A program made the translations under genes and the position numbers. A model generated the notes under the pieces. It was not told the origin of the DNA and did no database searches. It worked only from the letters and a program-made list of their open reading frames with translations. From Clavibacter phaseoli (GTDB lineage: Bacteria; Actinomycetota; Actinomycetes; Actinomycetales; Microbacteriaceae), in the NCBI RefSeq assembly GCF_021922925.1, contig NZ_CP040786.1, positions 3,038,001 through 3,102,000 on the forward strand: DNA of 64,000 nucleotides, read 5' to 3'. Below, piece after piece: positions 35,211-43,569 of this stretch (the first letter of the stretch is position 1; each line of letters starts with the position of its first letter).

Positions 35211-35834
35211 ATGAAGGCCGCCTCCGAGAGCACCCGCGCGTACGGATCACGGGATGCCCGGCGGGCCGAGCTCCTCGACGCGGCGGTGCGCGTGATGGCC
35301 GTCACGGGCGTCGCCGGGGCGAGTACGCGGGCGATCACCGCGGAGGCCGGCCTCGCGCACGGCGCCTTCCACTACTGCTTCGGCGTGCGGGAGGAGCTGC
35401 TCGGCGCGCTGCTGCGGCAGGAGGTCGATGCGGTCGTCGCGCAGCTGGAGGCCGCCGAGGATCCCGCGGGCGCGCCGCTCGGCGAGGTCGTCGCCGCGAC
35501 CCTCCGCGCGGAGCTCGACCGGGTGCGCCGCGAGCCCGACCGCCAGCGGGTGCTGCTCGACCTCGCCGCGACCGTGCAGCGGCTCCCGGCGCTCGCCGAC
35601 CTGCCCGCCTGGGAGCACGGCCGCTACGTGGAGGAGACCCGCCGCCGGTTCGCCGCGGCCGGCCTCGACGAGGCGCGCGCCGGTCGGTGCGCGGCGCTCG
35701 CGGTGGCGGGCATGCAGGGGATCATCGCCGCCTGGCTCGCGCGCCGCGACGACGCCGCCGACCGCGCGGCGGAGCAGGCGGTCGCCGACCTGTCCCGGGC
35801 GCTCGCGCTGCTCGCGGAGGACGGCGGGCGCTGA
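35211..35834 (+). CDS. TetR family transcriptional regulator
   Basis: A 207-aa regulator with the TetR N-terminal helix-turn-helix: RRAELLDAAVRVMAVTGVAG then ITAEAGLAHGAFHYCFGVRE. The ligand-binding C-terminal half is helical and variable, as usual. It is divergent from the GNAT gene, which is the likely target, and converges on the beta-lactamase gene with 35 bases between. No ribosome site is visible before the ATG. Confidence 0.9.
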   Translation: MKAASESTRAYGSRDARRAELLDAAVRVMAVTGVAGASTRAITAEAGLAHGAFHYCFGVREELLGALLRQEVDAVVAQLEAAEDPAGAPLGEVVAATLRAELDRVRREPDRQRVLLDLAATVQRLPALADLPAWEHGRYVEETRRRFAAAGLDEARAGRCAALAVAGMQGIIAAWLARRDDAADRAAEQAVADLSRALALLAEDGGR

Positions 35835-35869
35835 TACGGCGCGTCCGCCGTCGCGTCGCGTCGCGCCCG

Positions 35870-36832
35870 TCAGCCGAGCGCGCCGAGCGCCTGCACGGCG
35901 GCCTTCGCGGCGCCCGAGATGAGGGCGTCGTCGGCGTCCGCGTCCTGCTGGTCCTTCGAGGAGTGGATCGCGATCACGATCGGCGCGGCGTCCGGCCGCC
36001 AGATCACCGCGACGTCCCCGCGGCTGGCGTAGGCGCCGAGGCCGGACTTGTCGCCGACCGTCCAGTCCGCGGGCAGCTCCGCGCGCACGAGCGTCGCGCC
36101 CGTCTGCGTGGCCTTCAGCCAGCCGGTGAAGAGGGCGCGCTCGTCGGCATCGAGGGGATCCGCGAGCGCGTCCGGATCGCCCAGCGCGTAGGCGCGGAGC
36201 AGCGCGGCGGCGGCGCGCGGGGTCGTGGTGTCGCGGTCGTCGCCCGGGATCGCCTGGTTGAGGTCGGGCTCGGCGCGGGAGACGACCGTGGTGTCGTCGC
36301 CGAGGGCCGTGAGCGCGGCGTCCAGCTCGGCCGGGCCGCCGAGCGCCTCGAGCAGGAGGTTCGCGGCGGTGTTGTCGCTCCGGGTCATGGCGGCCTCGGC
36401 CAGCTCGCGGAGGGTCATCGTGCCGCCGACGCGCGTCTCGGTGACGGGCGCGTAGGAGAGGATGTCGGCCGCCTCGATCGGCACCGCGCGATCCATCCCG
36501 GCGATGCCGACGCGGTCGAGCAGAGCGGCCGCGAGCGGCGCCTTGATGGTGGAGGCGTACGCGAACCGCTCGTCCGCGCGCCAGGAGACCTCGGCGCCCG
36601 TGCCGGTGTCGACCGCGTGCACGCCGAGGCGCGCGCCGAATCGCTCCTCGAGGGCGGCGAAGGCGGCGTCGGCGGCCGCCCGGTCGACCTCCGGGGCGGC
36701 GGACGCGGAGGGCGTAGCTGAGGCGGGCGGGTCGGTCGGGGCCTCGGCGGCGGGGGCCGCGCATCCGGCGAGGAGGGCGGTGGCGAGGGCCGCGGCGAGG
36801 GCCAGGCGTGCGGAGCGGGCGGCATGGATCAC
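35870..36832 (-). CDS. class A beta-lactamase, lipoprotein
   Basis: A 320-aa serine beta-lactamase with a lipoprotein signal (lipobox LLAGC, Cys24) and a 25-residue Pro/Ala/Ser linker. All class A motifs are present: Ser94-x-x-Lys97 (STIK), the SDN loop at 152-154, the omega-loop glutamate and asparagine in EPDLN (188-192), and KSG at 262-264. It should hydrolyse penicillin-type beta-lactams at the outer face of the membrane. GTG is the start, with GAGGAG seven bases before it. No BlaI/BlaR regulator is nearby. Confidence 0.92.
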   Translation of the reverse strand: MIHAARSARLALAAALATALLAGCAAPAAEAPTDPPASATPSASAAPEVDRAAADAAFAALEERFGARLGVHAVDTGTGAEVSWRADERFAYASTIKAPLAAALLDRVGIAGMDRAVPIEAADILSYAPVTETRVGGTMTLRELAEAAMTRSDNTAANLLLEALGGPAELDAALTALGDDTTVVSRAEPDLNQAIPGDDRDTTTPRAAAALLRAYALGDPDALADPLDADERALFTGWLKATQTGATLVRAELPADWTVGDKSGLGAYASRGDVAVIWRPDAAPIVIAIHSSKDQQDADADDALISGAAKAAVQALGALG

Positions 36833-36969
36833 GGTGGGGCTCCTCGGGTGGCGTCGGGCGGCGGTCGGGCGGAGGGGGATGCGCGGCCGGCGTGCGGCCC
36901 GCATCCACCCTCTCCCGCCCGTGCCGCGGCGCCGTCCCCCGCGCGGTCGACGCGGGTGCTCCTCGCGGA

Positions 36970-38280
36970 CTACTCGTACCGCAGCGAGGTCACCGGGTCG
37001 GCGCGCGCCGCCCGGGCCGCGGGCAGCGTCCCGGCGAGGAACGCGATCGCCATCACCACGAGCACGATGGTCGCGATCGATGCCGGGTCGAACGCGATGA
37101 GCGTCAGCCCGGGCAGGTTCGACAGCACCGTGCTCGAGAGCGCGGCGCTGATCCCCGTGCCCGCGGCCACCGCGATCACGACCCCCACGGCGCTGCCGAG
37201 GAACCCGATGAACGCGGCCTCGATGCTGAACAGCGCGAACACCTTGCCGCTGCTCTGGCCCATGGCCTTCATCAGCCCGATCTCGCGGGTGCGCTCCTGC
37301 ACCGACATGAACAGGGTGTTGACGATGCCGAACGACGCCGCCAGGAGCGCGATGATCGCGAACCCGTTGAGCACGAGCACGATGCCGTCGATCACGGTCT
37401 GGAACGTGCCGAGCTGATCCGCGACGGTCGTCCCCGTGTAGCCGGCGTCGGCGAGGCGCGTCTTCAGCGCGTCCACGTCGGCGTCGGTGGCGGAGTCGTC
37501 GAACGTGACGGTGGCCTGCGCGTACCGGTCGGCCTGGTCCGCGGGCAGGCCCGTGTCCGCGGCGGTCGACAGCGCGGTCGTGAGGGCCTGGTTCGTGGTC
37601 ACGCTGGATCCGGCGGCCGCCGCGATGCTCTCCTCCGCGACGCCGACCACGGTCGCGTCCACGGTGTGCGGCGCGCGGGCGGCGTCCGTCACGGCGAGCG
37701 TCACGGTCTGCCCGACGGCGGACGCGTCGTCCGCGAAGCCGAGCGGCCCCACGTACGAGGTCGGCAGCACCACCTGCAGCGCGGACGATGCGTCGTCGGG
37801 CGCGCTGCCCGCGGTGAGCGTCAGCGTCTGGCCGGGGGCGAGGCCGGACGCGCCGACCACGTACCGCGTGCCGTCGCCCGCGGCGATCCAGTCGGTGGCG
37901 AGCGACACGGTCGGCTGCACGGCGCGCACGCCGTCGACGCCCTTCAGGGTCGTGATGTCGTCGGGCGTGAGCGCCACCACGGTCGAGCCGGGGCGGCTGG
38001 TCGCGGATCCGCTCGCGACCGTGTCGGGGTCGTACTCGCGCGGGCCGCTGGGCGCGGGGCCCGCGGTCGCGTCGTCGCTCGCGCGCGTGACGGTCATGGT
38101 GTCGGAGGACCCGACCGCGCCGACCGTGGAGGCGATGTACCGGTCGATGCCGGTGCCGATCCCGTTGGTGAGGGTCAGCGTGAACGCGCCCACGAAGATC
38201 GACAGGATCGTGAGGACGAGCCGCGTCTTCGAGCGGAACGTGTTGGCGACGGCGGACCGGACCAGGTCGAGCGGCCTCAT
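36970..38280 (-). CDS. MacB/FtsX-type ABC transporter permease
   Basis: A 436-aa membrane protein with one N-terminal helix (about 21-42), a large external domain (about 45-300) and three C-terminal helices in an FtsX domain. The cytoplasmic segment [20 protein letters not shown] is diagnostic of the MacB/LolC family. Such proteins work by mechanotransmission on envelope substrates or export peptides and lipoproteins. The gene overlaps its ATPase gene by four bases. The downstream two-component system suggests envelope-stress or antimicrobial control. Confidence 0.9.
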   Translation of the reverse strand: MRPLDLVRSAVANTFRSKTRLVLTILSIFVGAFTLTLTNGIGTGIDRYIASTVGAVGSSDTMTVTRASDDATAGPAPSGPREYDPDTVASGSATSRPGSTVVALTPDDITTLKGVDGVRAVQPTVSLATDWIAAGDGTRYVVGASGLAPGQTLTLTAGSAPDDASSALQVVLPTSYVGPLGFADDASAVGQTVTLAVTDAARAPHTVDATVVGVAEESIAAAAGSSVTTNQALTTALSTAADTGLPADQADRYAQATVTFDDSATDADVDALKTRLADAGYTGTTVADQLGTFQTVIDGIVLVLNGFAIIALLAASFGIVNTLFMSVQERTREIGLMKAMGQSSGKVFALFSIEAAFIGFLGSAVGVVIAVAAGTGISAALSSTVLSNLPGLTLIAFDPASIATIVLVVMAIAFLAGTLPAARAARADPVTSLRYE

Positions 38281-39035
38281 GCGGCCACCGCCCCGGACGC
38301 GGAGCCGGCGGAGACGGCGGCGTGCGCGCCATGCGGACGCGGGCCGTCATCCCCGGAGTCCTCCACGATCAGGCCGTCGCGGATGAGGATCCGCCGGTCG
38401 CAGCGGGCCGCGAGGTCCTCGTCGTGCGTGACGACGATGAGCGTGATCCCGCGCTCGCGGTTGAGCGCGAACAGGATGTCCTCCACCACGGCGCCCGTCG
38501 CCGAGTCGAGGTTGCCGGTGGGCTCGTCGGCGAAGATGATCCGCGGGTCGTTGACGAGCGCGCGCGCGATCACGGTGCGCTGCTTCTGCCCGCCCGAGAG
38601 GTCGCCCGCCCGGTTGCGGGCCTTGGCGTCGAGCTCGAGCTGCGCGAGCGCCGCCATGCCGCGGCGCCGGCGCTCCGTGCGCGGGACGCCCGCGATGGTC
38701 ATCGGCAGCATCACGTTCTCGAGCACCGACTGGCTCGCGGTGAGGAAGAACTGCTGGAAGACGAAGCCGAAGGTGCGGTTGCGCGTGCGGTCGAGCCGCT
38801 TCCCTCGGAGGGTGGACGTGTCGACGCCCTCCAGCTCGATGGTGCCGGAGGTGGGCGCGTCCAGGAGCGCGAGCGTGTGCATCAGGGTCGACTTGCCGGA
38901 TCCGCTCTTGCCGACGATCGCGAGGCTCTCGCCCTGCCGGACGTCGAGGCTCACGCCCTTCAGCGCGTCGAAGCGGCTCTGGCCGCGGCCGTACGACCTG
39001 CGCACGTCCCGTACCCGGATGATGGGGGTGTCCAT
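38277..39035 (-). CDS. MacB/LolD-type ABC transporter ATPase
   Basis: A 252-aa ATPase with Walker [13 protein letters not shown], the signature [17 protein letters not shown], Walker [13 protein letters not shown] and the switch histidine in [11 protein letters not shown]. The type is that of LolD/MacB partners. A ribosome site CGAGGAGG stands just before the ATG. It is divergent from the histidine kinase gene (167 bases apart), an arrangement common for bacitracin-type sensor/transporter modules. Confidence 0.92.
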   Translation of the reverse strand: MDTPIIRVRDVRRSYGRGQSRFDALKGVSLDVRQGESLAIVGKSGSGKSTLMHTLALLDAPTSGTIELEGVDTSTLRGKRLDRTRNRTFGFVFQQFFLTASQSVLENVMLPMTIAGVPRTERRRRGMAALAQLELDAKARNRAGDLSGGQKQRTVIARALVNDPRIIFADEPTGNLDSATGAVVEDILFALNRERGITLIVVTHDEDLAARCDRRILIRDGLIVEDSGDDGPRPHGAHAAVSAGSASGAVAA

Positions 39036-39202
39036 GGTCCTCCTCGGTGGTCGGGCGCCGGTGGTCCGGGCCCGCATCGAGCCTCGCCGTCGGGGGCGCT
39101 GGGCGCGTCGTCCGTCCGCGTCGGCCGCGTACCGCGGGCGCGGTATCCGCGCGGGTCCCGCGGGGTGACGCGCCCGGCGTACGGGTCCGGGATCATGAGG
39201 GC

Positions 39203-40390
39203 ATGCCCGATCCCGCCGCCGCGCCGCGCCCGCCCGCGTGGGTCGGCGACGTCGTCGCCGGGATCCTCGTCGCGGTGGCCGCTTTCGCGCGCTTCCCCGG
39301 CGGCGAGTACCGCACCGACTCCGCGCTCACGCTGGCCCTGGCGCTCGCGCCCGTCGCGGTGCTCCCGTTCCGCCGCCGGTTCCCCGTGCCCGCGCTCGCG
39401 GCGTGCCTCGCCCTGTTCGGCGGGGCCGCGTTCGCGGGGCTGCTCGGGCCCGGGATCCTGCTGTCCGTCGCCGTCGCGATGTTCGGCGTCGCGAACCGGC
39501 GCGACCGGCGGCGGGCCGGGATCGCCGCGGCCGTCTCGGTCGTCGCCGTGCTGGGGCTCAGCCTGCTGGCGTCGGTGGGATCCGTGTTCGACCCGCGCAT
39601 CATCCAGTTCGCCGTCATCACGGCCTTCGCGGCGGCCGCGGGCGACGCCACCCGCTCCCGGCGCGAGTTCATCGCCGCCGTGGTCGACCGGGCCGAGCGC
39701 GCCGAGCGGAGCCGCGAGTCCGAGGCCCGCCGCCGCGTCACCGAGGAGCGGCTCCGCATCGCCCGCGACCTGCACGACGCGGTGGCGCACCAGATCGCGG
39801 TCATCAGCCTCAACGCGGGCGTCGCGTCGTCCGCCGTCGACACCCGGCCGGAGAAGGCGAAGGAGGCGCTCGTCACCATCCGCAGCGCGTCGCGCGCGGT
39901 GCTGCACGAGATCGGCGACCTGATGGAGATGCTCCGGCACGGCGAGGACGCCGGGGAGGGCGCCGGATCCGCCGCGCAGCCGGGCCTCGACCGGCTCGAC
40001 GCGCTCGTGGAGCAGTTCGCCACCGCGGGCCTCGCCGTGACCGTGCGCGTCGAGGGCGACCGGGCGGCGATCGCCGGCGCCGCCGACCTCGTCGCCTACC
40101 GCGTGGTGCAGGAGGCGCTCACCAACGCGCACAAGCACGGATCCGCGGGGCACGCGCACGTGCTCGTCGAGGTGGGCGACCGCGAGGCGCGCATCGTCGT
40201 GACGAACCCCGTGCCCGCGCCGGACGTGCGGCCGGGCACCGCCGACGCCGCCACCCGGCCCGACGGCCACGGCCTGCTCGGCCTGCGCGAGCGGGTGGAC
40301 GCGGTGCGCGGCCGCATCGAGGCCGGCACCGCACCCGGCGGCTGGCGGCTCGCCGCCAGGCTGCCGCTCACCCGCGAGGAGACCCCGTGA
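39203..40390 (+). CDS. NarL-type sensor histidine kinase
   Basis: A 395-aa membrane kinase with about four N-terminal helices (up to residue 145), a HisKA_3 dimerisation domain with phospho-acceptor His191 (RIARDLHDAVAHQIAVI), and a C-terminal ATPase domain with VVQEALTNAHKHG and GLLGLRERVDAVRG. No large external sensor domain is present, so it may sense within the membrane or through the neighbouring ABC transporter. Its stop overlaps the GTG of the response regulator gene. Confidence 0.92.
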   Translation: MPDPAAAPRPPAWVGDVVAGILVAVAAFARFPGGEYRTDSALTLALALAPVAVLPFRRRFPVPALAACLALFGGAAFAGLLGPGILLSVAVAMFGVANRRDRRRAGIAAAVSVVAVLGLSLLASVGSVFDPRIIQFAVITAFAAAAGDATRSRREFIAAVVDRAERAERSRESEARRRVTEERLRIARDLHDAVAHQIAVISLNAGVASSAVDTRPEKAKEALVTIRSASRAVLHEIGDLMEMLRHGEDAGEGAGSAAQPGLDRLDALVEQFATAGLAVTVRVEGDRAAIAGAADLVAYRVVQEALTNAHKHGSAGHAHVLVEVGDREARIVVTNPVPAPDVRPGTADAATRPDGHGLLGLRERVDAVRGRIEAGTAPGGWRLAARLPLTREETP

Positions 40391-41070
40391 TCACCGTGCT
40401 CGTCGTCGACGACCAGCCGCTCATCCGCCAGGCGGTGTCCGACATCCTCGAGGCGGATCCGCGCACGACCGTCGTCGGCACCGCCGTCGACGGGCGCGCG
40501 GCGATCCAGGCGGCGCGCGACCTCCGGCCGGACGTCGTGCTCATGGACATCCGCATGCCCGAGCTCGACGGCATCGGCGCGACCGGCGGCATCTGCGGGG
40601 ATCCGGAGCTCGCCGCGACGCGCGTGCTGATCCTCACGACGTTCGAGGAGGACGAGTACCTCGTGGCCGCCCTCCGCGCGGGCGCGAGCGGCTTCATCGG
40701 CAAGGGCGCCGAGCCCGACGACATCGTGCGCGCGGTCGTGTCCGTGCACGCGGGCGACGCCCTGCTCTCGCCCGCCGCGACCCGCGGCCTCATCACGCGC
40801 TACGTGCTGCCGGGCGGCGCCGGCACGCCGTCGCCCGACCTCTCGCGGCGCGCCGCCGACCTGGATCAGCTGACCGACCGCGAGCGCGAGGTGCTGCTGC
40901 TCGTGGCGCAGGGGCTCGCCAATCAGGAGATCGGCGAGCGCCTCTTCATCAGCCCGCACACCGCGAAGACGCACGTGAACCGGGTGATGGCGAAGGTGGG
41001 CGCGCACGACCGGGCGCAGCTGGTGATCCTCGCGTACGAGACCGGCATGCTGCGGCCGGGCGAGGGGTGA
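40387..41070 (+). CDS. NarL/LuxR-type response regulator
   Basis: A 227-aa two-domain regulator. The receiver has Asp8-Asp9 and phospho-acceptor Asp54 (VVLMDIRMPELDG), with TT and the lysine of GFIGKGAEP in place. The C-terminal LuxR helix-turn-helix is LTDREREVLLLVAQGLANQE through HTAKTHVNRVMAKVGA. It pairs with the kinase encoded just upstream by a four-base GTGA overlap and probably controls the divergent ABC transporter genes. Confidence 0.93.
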   Translation: MITVLVVDDQPLIRQAVSDILEADPRTTVVGTAVDGRAAIQAARDLRPDVVLMDIRMPELDGIGATGGICGDPELAATRVLILTTFEEDEYLVAALRAGASGFIGKGAEPDDIVRAVVSVHAGDALLSPAATRGLITRYVLPGGAGTPSPDLSRRAADLDQLTDREREVLLLVAQGLANQEIGERLFISPHTAKTHVNRVMAKVGAHDRAQLVILAYETGMLRPGEG

Positions 41071-41190
41071 CGCCACCGATTCAGCGGTTGTGGAAATCCG
41101 TTCCCTAGGCTCGCGGGGATCCGCGGCGGCGACCTGATCCACGGCCCGCCGCATGACGACGCCCGACCCCCCGACGACACGAGAGGCCGC

Positions 41191-41859
41191 ATGAGCGCCA
41201 TCCAGGCAGTGACCACCCCCGGCGAGATCCATCCGAGCGAGGGGTACGACGGCTTCGTCGGCTGGGTCCTCTCGCTCATCGAGACGCTGGGGGAGGTGGG
41301 CGTGGGCCTCGCGGTCCTCATCGAGACGTTCGTGCCGCCGATCCCCTCCGAGGCGATCCTCCCCGTCGCCGGCTTCCTCGCCTACGAGGGCCGGATGAGC
41401 GCGTGGGGCGCGTGGGCCGCGGCCACCGTCGGCGCGCTCGTGGGCGCGCTCATCTGGTACGCGATCGGCGCCGCGCTCGGCCGGGATCGCACCCGCCGCC
41501 TCGTCGGCCGGATCCCGCTGCTCGACCACGCCGACTTCGACAAGGCCGAGGCCTTCTTCGTGCGGTGGGGCGGCACCGCCGTGCTCGTCGGCCGGTGCGT
41601 GCCGCTCGTGCGCTCCTTCATCTCCATCCCGGCGGGCATCGAGCGCATGCCCATCGGGCGCTTCTCGCTCTACACGGTCCTCGGATCCGGCGCCTGGAAC
41701 GCCATCTGGGTGGGCCTCGGCTTCGCGTTCGGCCCGGCGATCCGCCCGGTGCTGGAGGAGTGGAGCGGCCTGATCTCGTACGCGGCCGTCGGCGTCATCG
41801 CGCTGCTCGTGCTCTGGTTCGTGGTGTCGCGGCTGATCCGGCGGGTGCGGACGGCCTGA
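41191..41859 (+). CDS. DedA family membrane protein
   Basis: A 222-aa integral membrane protein of the DedA (SNARE-associated/VTT) family. Typical segments are ETFVPPIPSEAILPVAGF and GGTAVLVGRCVPLVRSFIS with PAGIERM. DedA proteins scramble or recycle undecaprenyl phosphate and other lipids across the membrane. GAGAGG precedes the ATG. It stands alone and converges on an ABC gene across a C-rich tandem repeat. Confidence 0.9.
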   Translation: MSAIQAVTTPGEIHPSEGYDGFVGWVLSLIETLGEVGVGLAVLIETFVPPIPSEAILPVAGFLAYEGRMSAWGAWAAATVGALVGALIWYAIGAALGRDRTRRLVGRIPLLDHADFDKAEAFFVRWGGTAVLVGRCVPLVRSFISIPAGIERMPIGRFSLYTVLGSGAWNAIWVGLGFAFGPAIRPVLEEWSGLISYAAVGVIALLVLWFVVSRLIRRVRTA

Positions 41860-41864
41860 GGCCG

Positions 41865-41914
41865 CGTCGCCCCGCCCCGCCCCGCGTCGCCCCGCCCCGC
41901 GTCGCCCTGCCCCG
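41865..41914. repeat. C-rich tandem repeat, G-quadruplex-prone on the minus strand
   Basis: Three copies of a CGTCGCCCCGCCCCG unit (the first extended by one CCCCG) fill the space between convergent DedA and ABC genes. The minus strand has seven runs of three or four G, and these would appear in the ABC mRNA directly after its stop codon. Confidence 0.75.
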
Positions 41915-41917
41915 CGC

Positions 41918-42610
41918 TCACGCGACCGCCGGATCCACCCGCCCGTCCGTGAGCCGGATCGACGCGTCCGCGAGCCCCTGCAGCGTGGCGTCGTGCGTCG
42001 AGATGAGCGCGGTCGTGCCCTCGGCGCGCACCACGTCGAGGAGGAGCCGCATGATCGAGGCGCCCGTCTCCTGATCCAGCTGGCCGGTCGGCTCGTCGGC
42101 GAGGAGCAGGCGCGGCCGGTTGGCGAGCGCGCGGGCGACGGCGACGCGCTGCTGCTGGCCGCCCGACATCTCGGACGGGCGCTGGCCGGCGTGCGCGGCG
42201 AGGCCCACGAGGTCCAGCAGCTCGGCGACGCGGTCCTCGCGCTCGTCGTGCGGCGCCCGGCGGAGGCGCAGCGGCAGGCCGACGTTCTCGGCCGCGGTGA
42301 GCGCGGGCAGCAGGCCGAAGGTCTGGAAGACGAAGGCCACGCGGTCGCGGCGGAGCGCCGTCCGCCCGGCCTCGTCGAGCGCGGTGACGTCGACGCCGTC
42401 CACCTCGATGCGGCCCGCGGTCGGCCGGTCGAGCCCGCCGATGCAGGTGAGCAGCGTGGTCTTGCCGGATCCGGAGCGGCCCACGAGCGTCACGAGCCGG
42501 CCGCGCGGCACCTCGAGCGACACGTCGCGGAGGGCGTGCACGGCGGTGGCGCCGGATCCGTGCGAGCGCGAGACGCCCGCGACGCGGACCATGGGGGTGT
42601 CGTCGGTCAT
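41918..42610 (-). CDS. ABC transporter ATPase of the large FtsX-permease operon
   Basis: A 230-aa LolD-type ATPase: Walker [13 protein letters not shown] (Lys50), signature [16 protein letters not shown], Walker [13 protein letters not shown] and switch ISTHD. It is the last of four minus-strand genes that each overlap the next by four bases (two permeases, two ATPases). It probably powers one of the large FtsX-like permeases, but which pairs with which cannot be read from sequence. Confidence 0.92.
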   Translation of the reverse strand: MTDDTPMVRVAGVSRSHGSGATAVHALRDVSLEVPRGRLVTLVGRSGSGKTTLLTCIGGLDRPTAGRIEVDGVDVTALDEAGRTALRRDRVAFVFQTFGLLPALTAAENVGLPLRLRRAPHDEREDRVAELLDLVGLAAHAGQRPSEMSGGQQQRVAVARALANRPRLLLADEPTGQLDQETGASIMRLLLDVVRAEGTTALISTHDATLQGLADASIRLTDGRVDPAVA

Positions 42611-43569
42611 CGGGCGCCGTCCTCTCGCTCGGCGTCCGCGGCCCGCGGCGGGCCGTCGGGCCAGACGCCCACGTGGTCGGCCTCGAGCTCTAGGCGGACG
42701 CGGCCGCGGAGGTCCAGCGACCGGCGGTAGGAGGCGGGCAGCTGGAGGCGGCCCGCGCGATCCAGCACCGCGTACTCCTCGGCGACCACCCGGGACTCGC
42801 CCGCCGCGTCGACCTCGCGCCGCCGGACGACCTCGCTCGCGGTGCGGCCGTCGCGGATCGCGACCGTGCGCTCCACCTGCTCGGCGACGGCCGGGTCGTG
42901 CGTGACGATGACGACCGTGGTGCCGAGCTCGCGGTTCGCGGCGTGCATCGCGGCCATCACGTCGGATCCGCTCGCCCGGTCGAGCTCGCCCGTCGGCTCG
43001 TCCGCGAGCAGCACCTGCGGGTGGTTCGCGAGCGCGACGGCGATGGCGACGCGCTGCTGCTCGCCGCCGGACAGCTGCGCCGGTCGCCGGTCGCCCTTGT
43101 CGGCGATCCCGAGCATCCCGAGGAGCTCCGCGGCGCGCGTCGCCCGGTCGCGGCGGCGGACGCCCGCGAACGCCATCGGCAGCGCGACGTTCTCGGCGGC
43201 CGTCAGGTACGGCAGCAGGTTCCGGGACGTGCGCTGCCAGACGAAGCCGACGACCTCGCGGCGGTAGGCGACGCGGTCGGCGGGCGTCATGCGGAGGAGG
43301 TCCCAGCGGCCGACGCGCGCGCGGCCGGCCGTGGGCACGTCGAGGCCGGAGATGATCTGGAGGAGCGTCGACTTGCCCGCGCCGGACGCGCCGACCACGG
43401 CGATCATCTCGCCGGCGTCGACGAGCAGGTCGAGGCCCTGCAGCGCCTGCACCTCGATGTCGCCGACCTGGTGGATCCGCACGAGGCTGTCGCAGACGAT
43501 GAGCGCGCCGGCGCCGAACTCGGGGGCGCCGGGGCGCGGGACGGTCTCGCGCGTCGTTCGTCGGGTCAT
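42607..43569 (-). CDS. ABC transporter ATPase with AbrB-like C-terminal tail
   Basis: A 320-aa ATPase. The core has Walker [13 protein letters not shown] (60-67), signature [17 protein letters not shown], Walker [13 protein letters not shown] and switch VIVTHD. Residues 251-320 are an extra domain absent from ordinary LolD-type subunits. Its [17 protein letters not shown] segment resembles the swapped-hairpin AbrB/SpoVT fold. The extra part may dimerise the subunit or give a regulatory contact. Overlaps of four bases tie it to both neighbours. Confidence 0.9.
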   Translation of the reverse strand: MTRRTTRETVPRPGAPEFGAGALIVCDSLVRIHQVGDIEVQALQGLDLLVDAGEMIAVVGASGAGKSTLLQIISGLDVPTAGRARVGRWDLLRMTPADRVAYRREVVGFVWQRTSRNLLPYLTAAENVALPMAFAGVRRRDRATRAAELLGMLGIADKGDRRPAQLSGGEQQRVAIAVALANHPQVLLADEPTGELDRASGSDVMAAMHAANRELGTTVVIVTHDPAVAEQVERTVAIRDGRTASEVVRRREVDAAGESRVVAEEYAVLDRAGRLQLPASYRRSLDLRGRVRLELEADHVGVWPDGPPRAADAEREDGAR

